Source: an uncultured Gallionellaceae bacterium
GTDB taxonomy: Bacteria; Pseudomonadota; Gammaproteobacteria; Burkholderiales; Sulfuricellaceae
Length of the DNA: 5,172 nucleotides
Direction of reading: 5' to 3'
Assembly (NCBI GenBank): GCA_937873435.1
Contig: CALMWM010000429.1
Location: 1-5,172 of the forward strand
The notes beneath the pieces are model-generated. The model had not been told where the DNA came from. It saw only the letters and a program-made list of their open reading frames with translations, and did not search any database. Of this stretch, positions 1 to 5,172 are shown one piece after another. The translations under genes and the position numbers were made by a program. Position 1 is the stretch's first letter. Every line of letters starts with the position of its first letter.

Positions 1-2
1 GC

Positions 3-413
3 GAAGGGCGCATGGAGATGCCACTGGTTGCTGAGGGGGTGCGCAAACTGGCAATGTTGGCGAGATTAATCAGCACCGGAGTATTGCTTGAACAAGGTTA
101 TCTGTTTTGGGATGAGCCGGAAACCAACCTCAACCCCAAGCTTATCAAAACAGTGGCGGAAAGCATCATCCATTTGGCAGCACAGGGAATTCAGGTGTTT
201 ATCGCCACCCATAGCCTATTTCTGATGCGCGAATTGGAAATCCTGCTAACCGATCCCAAAAGGAAAAAAATTGGAGTGCGCTACTTTGGATTGCAGTCGA
301 CTGAAGATAGGGTCTCTGTTTTACAGGGAGCTAGTCTCGACGACATCGGTGATATCACGTCACTGGATGAAAGCTTGCAGCAATCTGACCGATATTTGGC
401 AATGGGAGATTGA
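3..413 (+). CDS. AAA/ABC-type ATPase (AAA_21/OLD-like), C-terminal part; 5' end outside window
   Basis: The frame is open to the left edge: codons at 3-11 read E-G-R just before the first Met at 12, so that Met is internal and only about 136 C-terminal residues are present. Counting from the Met at 12, residues 30-35 (YLFWDE) are a Walker B strand with D34 and catalytic E35. They are followed by a D-loop-like PETNLNP, and by IATHS with the switch histidine H67. Before Walker B, LVAEGVRK sits where ABC-type ATPases carry the signature motif; it keeps the Gly and basic end but not LSGGQ. This layout fits the head domain of RecF/OLD/AAA_21 ATPases, which dimerise on ATP and often drive an effector. 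The Walker A region must lie left of the window. The last ~50 residues show no second domain such as TOPRIM, so any nuclease activity would come from the next gene, which begins two bases after this stop. GC is clearly lower than in the genes on the right. Role in phage defence is inference; the ATPase assignment is firm. Confidence 0.88.
   Translation, partial: EGRMEMPLVAEGVRKLAMLARLISTGVLLEQGYLFWDEPETNLNPKLIKTVAESIIHLAAQGIQVFIATHSLFLMRELEILLTDPKRKKIGVRYFGLQSTEDRVSVLQGASLDDIGDITSLDESLQQSDRYLAMGD
404..408 (+). promoter_or_regulatory. Ribosome binding site for the nuclease-like gene
   Basis: GGGAG lies inside the last codons of the ATPase gene, seven bases before the ATG at 416. This spacing favours ATG 416 over the in-frame TTG at 410, which overlaps the ATPase stop (411-413) and would sit only one base after the motif. 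The placement suggests translational coupling of the two genes. Confidence 0.6.
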
Positions 414-415
414 GT

Positions 416-910
416 ATGCCGCAGCTCAACATCAACGGGTTGACCTTCACTTTTCCGCCAGGCTGGCAAGCCAGCAAATACGACGAGTGGTCTTTCTACC
501 GTAATCAGTTCGTTAAACAAAGTGACGGCATCAAGGCGGTAGATGCGGTTGTTTTGGGGCCGTCGAACGTAGCCTTCCTGATTGAAGTAAAAAACTATCG
601 GCATCCCGATACCGAAAAACCATCGCAACTCCCGGATGCTATTGCAAACAAGGTTCTATGTACATTGGCGGCCATGTTGCCCGCCAAGTTAAAAGCCAAT
701 GCTCCTGCGGAACAGCAACTGGCCGCAGCAATTCTGGATTGCACTTCATTACGGGTAATTGCTCATATCGAGCAATCACAGCAGCACCGTCCTGCCGTTG
801 ATTTGGCAGATATCAAACAAAAGCTTCGTAAATTGCTGCGTGCGGTGGATGCACACCCTAAAGTTGTTTCCATGAGCAACATGGGTGGCATGGATTGGTC
901 GGTTACCTAA
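416..910 (+). CDS. Small PD-(D/E)XK nuclease-like protein paired with the ATPase
   Basis: This is a 164-residue protein starting at ATG 416, chosen for the well-placed GGGAG; an in-frame TTG at 410 would add two residues. Residues 40-59 contain D43, then a hydrophobic strand ending in E57-V-K59 (FLIEVKNYR). This D-x13-E-x-K pattern, with two beta-strands around it, is the core of the PD-(D/E)XK nuclease fold. An acidic residue on the helix before it (E24 in KYDEWSFY) could be the extra motif I glutamate. The rest has short hydrophobic strands (LRVIAHIEQ) and a basic helix (KQKLRKLLRAV), then a C-terminal MGGMDWSVT. No signal peptide or membrane segment is seen, so it should be cytoplasmic. 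It looks full length, and its end resembles conserved hypothetical relatives as I remember them. It forms an operon with the upstream ATPase, two bases apart. Nuclease activity is inferred from the motif only; other PD-(D/E)XK-fold proteins are structural or bind nucleic acid without cutting. Confidence 0.72.
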   Translation: MPQLNINGLTFTFPPGWQASKYDEWSFYRNQFVKQSDGIKAVDAVVLGPSNVAFLIEVKNYRHPDTEKPSQLPDAIANKVLCTLAAMLPAKLKANAPAEQQLAAAILDCTSLRVIAHIEQSQQHRPAVDLADIKQKLRKLLRAVDAHPKVVSMSNMGGMDWSVT

Positions 911-916
911 GCCCAA

Positions 917-985
917 AAGTTGCTTGTTAACAGGGAACTGGCAGTCAACGGCAACGAGCCTTTCCGCATTGCCCCACTTCAGTGA
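917..985 (+). pseudogene. Remnant of the C-terminus of a DUF4160 protein
   Basis: After the stop of the nuclease-like gene at 908-910, the same frame stays open for 24 codons to TGA 983-985. The last 21 residues read LLVNRELAVNG then NEPFRIAPLQ. From memory, this follows the ending of DUF4160 proteins closely: a Leu-Leu-x-Asn-Trp-x-x-Ala helix end, then a Pro-containing linker and Ile-x-Pro-Leu at the C-terminus. The Trp is Arg here (AGG instead of TGG, one base). No start codon or N-terminal part remains, so it cannot be a functional gene. The DUF2442 gene begins nine bases after its stop, as expected for the usual DUF4160-DUF2442 pair. The stretch is short, so chance similarity is possible, but its position makes it much more likely to be real. 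Confidence 0.55.
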
Positions 986-993
986 AGATGACC

Positions 994-1245
994 ATGTTGA
1001 TCGACGTGATTTCTGTCCAGACCCGCCCCGAGTTCCAGCTTGACCTCGAATTCAAGAACGGCGAACGCCGCCGATTCGATATGCGCCCGCTGCTTGCCAT
1101 GAAGCCTTGGAATCGTGTGGCAACACCGGCTTTGTTCGAACGCGCTCGGGTCGAATACGGCACGGTGGTCTGGCCAGGAGAAATAGACATTGCCCCCGAA
1201 ACGCTCTACGACGATTCGGTGCCGTTCGACAAAGCGGCCCGATAA
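994..1245 (+). CDS. DUF2442 domain protein, orphaned from its DUF4160 partner
   Basis: An 83-residue single-domain protein starting at ATG 994 (MLIDV). ATG 988 and GTG 982 are in-frame alternatives; 994 is preferred because GAAG at 984-987 is six bases upstream and because family members begin at about this point. Family features are a first beta-strand (IDVISV), a basic and acidic strand pair with an N-G turn (residues 15-30, LDLEFKNGERRRFDM), the R-P-L-L segment, a middle FERARVEYGTVVWPG block and the diagnostic D-I-A-P-E-T-L-Y near the C-terminus (residues 65-72). The biochemical function is not established. Many members lie directly downstream of DUF4160 genes, and such pairs have been suggested to be toxin-antitoxin-like; here only a DUF4160 tail is left. 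There is no helix-turn-helix extension as in some longer members. Local GC (about 60% in one line) is between that of the left module and pbpC. Confidence 0.85.
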   Translation: MLIDVISVQTRPEFQLDLEFKNGERRRFDMRPLLAMKPWNRVATPALFERARVEYGTVVWPGEIDIAPETLYDDSVPFDKAAR

Positions 1246-1356
1246 TCGAAAACCGGCGGGCATCCAGCTCGGTAGGACAATAACCAACGGGCATTGCGCC
1301 GGATGCAAACGATCATCTCCTTCTTCGGCAGCGCCTTAAGCTCACGACTTGGTGCA

Positions 1357-3558
1357 ATGCGCGTTCGCTTATTGCACCCTACAGCCCTGCTCGCCTTGTT
1401 GGCGCTGTTCGCGCTACCGCTGCCGGCCCTTGCCTTGCCGACCCTCCCCGAAGTCAAAGCCGCCTATACCTCATCCGAAGCCTGGCTGCTGGCCCGCGAC
1501 GGCAGGCCGTTGCAGGCGTTGCGGGTGGATCGCCAAGTTCGGCGGCTGGGCTGGACGCCGCTGGCGGAAATTTCCCCGGCGCTGGTCCGCGCGGTGGTCG
1601 TTTCCGAGGACAAGCGATTCGCGGAACATGCCGGGGTGGACTGGAAGGCCGCCGGTAGCGCGGCCTGGAACAATCTGCGCGGCAACCGGACGCGCGGGGC
1701 GAGTACGCTGACCATGCAATTGGCCGGGCTGCTGGACGAGGACAGCCAGCGCCGAGGGCGGCGCAGCCTGTTCGGAAAAATCGGCCAGGCTGCTGCCGCA
1801 TTGCGCCTGGAGCGCAACTGGAGCAAGGGGCAGATCGTCGAGGCGTATCTCAACCTGGTAGCTTTTCGCGGCGAGTTGCAGGGGGTGGCGGCGATGAGCC
1901 GCGAACTTTTCGGCAAGTGGCCGGACGGCCTCGACGAGCAGGAAAGCGCGCTGGCCGCGGCCCAATTGCGTGCGCCCAATGCCGCCCCGGCGCTGGTGGC
2001 GAAGCGCGCCTGCGCCTTGCTGCGCGAGATGGAGCGCTCCGGCGAATGCAGTGGGCTGGAAGGGCTGGCATTGCAAACCTTTTCCTGGGGAATGCAGCAG
2101 GCCGGCGAAACGCCCGCGCTCGCCCCGCATCTCGCCCACAAGCTGCTGGCGCGTCCCGGCGAACGACTGAGAACCAGCATCGACGCCGATCTCCAGGCTT
2201 TTGCGCAAGATTCATTGCGCCGCCACCTGTCCGCGCTGGCGCGCCAGAATGCCGAGGACGGGGCGCTGCTGGTGCTAGATAATGCCAGCGGCGAAGTGCT
2301 GGCCTGGGTGGGTTCCAGCGGCGATTTGTCGGACGCCGCCGAGGTCGACGGGGTCACCGCGCTGCGCCAGGCCGGCTCCACGCTCAAGCCGTTTCTCTAC
2401 GCGCTGGCCTTCGAGCGGCGCAATCTCACCCCGGCTTCGCTGATCGAGGATGCGCCGCTTACCCTCGAAACCGGCAACGGCCTGTACGCCCCGCAGAATT
2501 ACGAACCCGACTATCGCGGCTGGGTCTCGGCTCGCCACGCGCTGGCCGAATCGCTTAACGTCCCAGCGGTGAAAACCCTGGTGCGCATCGGTCCCGACCT
2601 GTTCCAACAGCGCCTGCGCCGTGCCGGTTTCGAGAGCCTTACCGAGGACGGCGAGTGGTACGGCTACAGCCTGGCGCTAGGTTCCGCCGACGTGTCGCTG
2701 CTGATGCTTGCCAACGGCTACCGCACTCTCGCCAATGGCGGGCGCTGGTCGCCGCTGCGCGCCGTGCCGGGCAGCGGCGCGGCGCCGGTTCCGTGCAGGC
2801 TGGGCGGTTGCGCAGGGGTGTTCGAGGGGAAAAGCCGCAAGGTCTTTTCTCCTCCCGCAGCCTTCATGGTCGCCGACATCCTTGCCGACCGGGGGGCGCG
2901 CGCCGGGACTTTCGGGCTGGAATCGTGGCTCGCCACCCCCTACTGGAGCGCCGCCAAAACCGGCACCAGCAAGGACATGCGCGACAACTGGTGTGCCGGT
3001 TTTTCGCGGCGGGTGACGGTGGCGGTGTGGGTGGGCAACGCCTCGGGGCAGCCGATGCATGACGTTTCCGGGGTTTCCGGCGCCGCGCCGGTGTGGCGCG
3101 AAATCATGGACTGGCTGCATCGCGGCGATCCCGCCGCCGGTCGGCCCTCCATTGCCAGCCTGCCGCCCAAACCGCCCGCCGGGGTGGTGCAATCCGAGAT
3201 CCGTTTCCAGCCGCCCAGCGAAGCGCCGCGCAGAGAATGGTTCCTGAGCGGCAGCGAAACCACCCTGGTGCGCCTCGCACAAGCCCGCGCCCTGGCGCGC
3301 ATCGCCTACCCGGCCAACGGCGCCATCGTCGCCCTCGACCCGGACATTCCGCCGCAACGTCAACGCCTGCCCCTGCGTTTGAGCGCACCCGTCGAAAAAG
3401 GCTGGCGCTGGCGCATCGATGGAAAATCGCTGGGATCGGCAAACCAGCCGGTGCGCTGGCTACCCCAAACGGGAAGCCACCGTTTGGTGCTGGTAGACCG
3501 CAAAGGGGATGAACTCGATGCGGTGCGCTTCGAGGTGAGAGGATTGCGGGGACGGTGA
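1357..3558 (+). CDS. pbpC: Penicillin-binding protein 1C (bifunctional glycosyltransferase/transpeptidase)
   Basis: A 733-residue inner-membrane protein, facing the periplasm, that polymerises lipid II and cross-links peptidoglycan. Numbering is from ATG 1357. Residues 1-26 form a basic, Leu/Ala-rich signal or anchor ending in A-L-A, where cleavage is conceivable; class members are usually anchored. The GT51 domain covers about 65-230: catalytic E84 in SEDKRFAEHAG, GASTLTMQL at 114-122, then a G-K-I helix typical of PBP1C and EAYLNL. The transpeptidase domain covers about 285-590: nucleophile S341 in STLK (341-344), SLN (399-401) and KTGTS (534-538). The C-terminal ~90 residues match the PBP1C-specific BiPBP_C domain. 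All catalytic residues are present, so it should be active. TTG 1294 and ATG 1303 are in-frame alternatives that would put a longer tail before the signal; none of the three has a good ribosome binding site. The alpha-2-macroglobulin gene often found before pbpC is not in the window. GC is high. Confidence 0.95.
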   Translation: MRVRLLHPTALLALLALFALPLPALALPTLPEVKAAYTSSEAWLLARDGRPLQALRVDRQVRRLGWTPLAEISPALVRAVVVSEDKRFAEHAGVDWKAAGSAAWNNLRGNRTRGASTLTMQLAGLLDEDSQRRGRRSLFGKIGQAAAALRLERNWSKGQIVEAYLNLVAFRGELQGVAAMSRELFGKWPDGLDEQESALAAAQLRAPNAAPALVAKRACALLREMERSGECSGLEGLALQTFSWGMQQAGETPALAPHLAHKLLARPGERLRTSIDADLQAFAQDSLRRHLSALARQNAEDGALLVLDNASGEVLAWVGSSGDLSDAAEVDGVTALRQAGSTLKPFLYALAFERRNLTPASLIEDAPLTLETGNGLYAPQNYEPDYRGWVSARHALAESLNVPAVKTLVRIGPDLFQQRLRRAGFESLTEDGEWYGYSLALGSADVSLLMLANGYRTLANGGRWSPLRAVPGSGAAPVPCRLGGCAGVFEGKSRKVFSPPAAFMVADILADRGARAGTFGLESWLATPYWSAAKTGTSKDMRDNWCAGFSRRVTVAVWVGNASGQPMHDVSGVSGAAPVWREIMDWLHRGDPAAGRPSIASLPPKPPAGVVQSEIRFQPPSEAPRREWFLSGSETTLVRLAQARALARIAYPANGAIVALDPDIPPQRQRLPLRLSAPVEKGWRWRIDGKSLGSANQPVRWLPQTGSHRLVLVDRKGDELDAVRFEVRGLRGR

Positions 3559-3564
3559 GAAGCA

Positions 3565-3596
3565 ACTGTGGGCACAAGAGGCCGCTCCCACAAATC
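3565..3596 (+). repeat. REP-like imperfect inverted repeat between convergent genes
   Basis: TGTGGG at 3567-3572 and CCCACA at 3587-3592 form a perfect 6-bp stem around a 14-base loop. On the minus strand it begins TTGTGGGAGCGGCC, which resembles the head of REP-type dispersed palindromes common between genes of beta- and gammaproteobacteria. No T-run follows on either strand, so a standard intrinsic terminator is not supported, although the hairpin could still slow transcription or protect the 3' ends of the two converging transcripts. Copy number elsewhere in the genome cannot be seen here. Confidence 0.45.
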
Positions 3597-3610
3597 GAAT
3601 GCCGATGCGC

Positions 3611-5172
3611 TTACCCTTCCGCCGCCTTCGGATGCCGCTCATGCCAGCGCGCCAAACCGCGTTCCACCAGCGAATACACCGACGGCACCACCACCAGCGT
3701 GAGCAGGGTGGAGGTGATCATCCCGCCGATCACCGCGACCGCCAGCGGGCCGTTGGTTTCGGCGCCGGCGCCCAAGCCCAGCGCGGCGGGGAGCAGCGCC
3801 AGGATCACGGTGAGCGAGGTCATCAGCACCGGACGCATACGAACCGGGCAGGCGTCGAGCAGGGCTTCGTCTATGCCCTTGCCTTGTTCGCGGCGCTGGT
3901 TGGTCAGGTCCACCAGCAGGATGGAGTTTTTCGCCACCAGCCCGATCAGCAGCACCAGCCCGATCATCGAGTAGATATTCAGGGTGTGCCCGGTGAGCCA
4001 TAGCGCCATCACCCCGCCGATAATCGCCAGCGGCTGCGCCAGCATGATGATGAAGGGCTGGATGAAAGAGTTGAACTGCGAGGCCAGCACCATGTAGAGC
4101 AGCACCAGCGCCAGGGCGAAGGCGAAAATCATGTAGCCCACGGTTTTGCCGAATTCTTCGGCCTGGCCGATCATTTTCACGCTGTAGCCGAGCGGCAGGA
4201 TCTCGGCTGCCGCCTGCTTGACCTTGGCCACCGCTTCGCCCAGCGGGATGGTGGGCGAGCCGTAGAAGGTGGCGGCGTATTGCAGGTCGAAGCGCCCGAT
4301 GATCGCCGCGCCGAGGATCTGTTTGATCCCGGTCACGGTGTCGAGACGCACCAGCTTGCCGTCCTTGCTGCGCAGGTAGATCTTGTTCAGGTCGGAAAGC
4401 TGCTTGAATTCGCCGTCCTTGGCCTTGAGGCGGATGTCGTAGCGCTGGCCGTCGCCCGGTTCGTCGTTGTACTTGGCGATGTCGAGGCCGCCCGAAAGCA
4501 CGTTGAGCGCCAGCGCCACGTCCTGGGTGGTCAGCCCGGCGGCGGCAATCCGGGTGCGGTCCGGGGTCAGCGTTAGTTGCGGCAGATCGAGCTGCAAATC
4601 CATGTCCATGCGTCCCAAGCCCGGTTCCGGGGCAAGCTTCTGTTGAATTTGCTGCGACAGGCGTCCGACTTCCGCCAGGTTGGGGCCGCTGACCACGAAT
4701 TGCAACGGCTCGCCGCGCTGCCCGCCGACCATCGGGTAGGGCGCGGCGAAGGCGCGCGCACCGGGGATTTGCGCCAGTTCCTTGCGCAGCACCGGAAGCA
4801 GGTCCTGTTGCCTGACGCTACGTTCGCCGCGCGGCGCCATGCGCGCCACCACCGTTCCCTGATTGACCTGGCCGGCATTGCCCAGCCCGATCAGGGCGAA
4901 TTCGGTAACGATTTCATGGTGCTGGAACAGGATATTCTCGACCATCCGCAAGCGGCTGTCGGTGTAGTCTATGCTCGACCCGAGCGGCGTGCGGATATTC
5001 ACCAGGAAGCGCCCTTCGTCCTCTTCGGGTACGAAGGTTTTGCCGACGTTGGCGAAGAAATAACTGCTCGCGACGACCGTCACCAGCGTCAGGAACACCA
5101 CTTTCCAGCGATGGATCAGCGCCTTGCCCAGCAGGTAGCCGACGAAGTGCGCAGCCACTTCCCCGCAACCAC
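3611..5172 (-). CDS. RND (HAE1-type) efflux pump inner-membrane permease, C-terminal half; start outside window
   Basis: Read from the right edge leftward to TAA at 3613-3611; the frame is open at the edge, so the GTG at 5158 is probably internal. About 519 of the usual ~1,030 residues are present, matching the second half of an AcrB/MdtB-like trimeric proton-driven exporter. Counting from the GTG at 5158, TM7 is at about 17-37 and is followed by FVPEEDEGRF, the conserved start of the second periplasmic loop. Porter and docking subdomains fill about 45-330. TM8 is at about 338-358, and TM9-TM12 span about 365-495. GLVAKNSILLVDL contains K410, equivalent to the AcrB proton-relay Lys940. The RMRPVLMTSLTVILALLP block after it is also typical. 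It ends with a short basic tail. Substrate cannot be told from this half: the specificity-rich first half and the usual membrane-fusion partner gene lie to the right, outside. It converges with pbpC, with 52 bases between stops. Confidence 0.93.
   Translation of the reverse strand, partial: GCGEVAAHFVGYLLGKALIHRWKVVFLTLVTVVASSYFFANVGKTFVPEEDEGRFLVNIRTPLGSSIDYTDSRLRMVENILFQHHEIVTEFALIGLGNAGQVNQGTVVARMAPRGERSVRQQDLLPVLRKELAQIPGARAFAAPYPMVGGQRGEPLQFVVSGPNLAEVGRLSQQIQQKLAPEPGLGRMDMDLQLDLPQLTLTPDRTRIAAAGLTTQDVALALNVLSGGLDIAKYNDEPGDGQRYDIRLKAKDGEFKQLSDLNKIYLRSKDGKLVRLDTVTGIKQILGAAIIGRFDLQYAATFYGSPTIPLGEAVAKVKQAAAEILPLGYSVKMIGQAEEFGKTVGYMIFAFALALVLLYMVLASQFNSFIQPFIIMLAQPLAIIGGVMALWLTGHTLNIYSMIGLVLLIGLVAKNSILLVDLTNQRREQGKGIDEALLDACPVRMRPVLMTSLTVILALLPAALGLGAGAETNGPLAVAVIGGMITSTLLTLVVVPSVYSLVERGLARWHERHPKAAEG

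Noticed and set aside
264..270. Run of seven A in the ATPase gene as a programmed frameshift site
   Set aside because: It encodes ordinary Lys codons, the zero frame continues with family-like sequence to the stop, and no stimulating structure is evident.
281..628. Minus-strand open frame of 115 codons across the ATPase/nuclease junction
   Set aside because: Antisense to two genes with clear motifs; no family match and no good ribosome binding site.
1226..1246. Possible promoter: TCGACA (1226-1231) and GATAAT (1241-1246) ahead of pbpC
   Set aside because: Each box is one base from consensus, but the spacing is nine bases where about 17 is needed, and both lie at the end of the DUF2442 gene.
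1464..2387. Long minus-strand open frame (307 codons) opposite pbpC, with another at 1471-2208
   Set aside because: The translations are Ser/Arg/Ala/Pro-rich with no recognisable fold and lie wholly antisense to a gene with all its catalytic motifs; this is expected in GC-rich DNA.
2677..3363. Minus-strand open frame of 228 codons opposite the pbpC 3' half
   Set aside because: Gly/Arg/Ala-rich shadow of the coding strand; no family resemblance and no plausible start signal.
3565..3596. Bidirectional intrinsic terminator
   Set aside because: A 6-bp stem with a 14-base loop and no T-run on either side is too weak; a REP-like repeat explains it better.
3599..4003. Plus-strand open frame rich in His/Gln opposite the RND gene
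   Set aside because: Low-complexity translation antisense to conserved transmembrane helices of the permease; a shadow.

Overview
The window holds two kinds of DNA. From the left edge to about position 980 it is of moderate GC (45-48% in two 60-base lines counted by hand). From about 1300 rightward it is GC-rich (68-78% in two hand-counted lines inside the penicillin-binding protein gene). The genes and composition point to a Gram-negative proteobacterium with a GC-rich chromosome. I would guess a betaproteobacterium, but that is an impression from protein style and not a demonstrated assignment.

Layout, left to right. (1) 1-413, + strand: the C-terminal part of an AAA/ABC-type (OLD/RecF-like, AAA_21-like) ATPase that enters from outside the window. 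(2) 416-910, + strand: a small intact protein with a PD-(D/E)XK nuclease-like signature, starting two bases after the ATPase stop and almost certainly co-translated with it. Together they form a two-gene ATPase + nuclease-like module of the kind seen in anti-phage defence. I cannot match it to a named system. (3) about 917-985, + strand: a short stretch in the same frame as gene 2 but after its stop, reading like the last ~20 residues of a DUF4160 protein; I interpret it as a gene fossil. (4) 994-1245, + strand: an intact DUF2442 protein, the usual downstream partner of DUF4160. (5) 1357-3558, + strand: pbpC, a bifunctional peptidoglycan synthase (penicillin-binding protein 1C) with all catalytic motifs. 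(6) 3565-3596: a small inverted repeat resembling a REP-type dispersed repeat in the short convergent gap. (7) 3611 to the right edge, - strand: the C-terminal half of an RND (HAE1-type) efflux pump permease, whose start lies outside the window.

The main reading is that a mobile or accessory ATPase/nuclease module has landed in, or replaced most of, a DUF4160-DUF2442 gene pair just upstream of the core gene pbpC. That left a DUF4160 tail and an orphan DUF2442. The pbpC and RND genes look like ordinary chromosomal genes that converge on a repeat-bearing spacer. No RNA gene, CRISPR array, insertion sequence or convincing promoter or intrinsic terminator is visible. No gap between genes exceeds about 110 bases.
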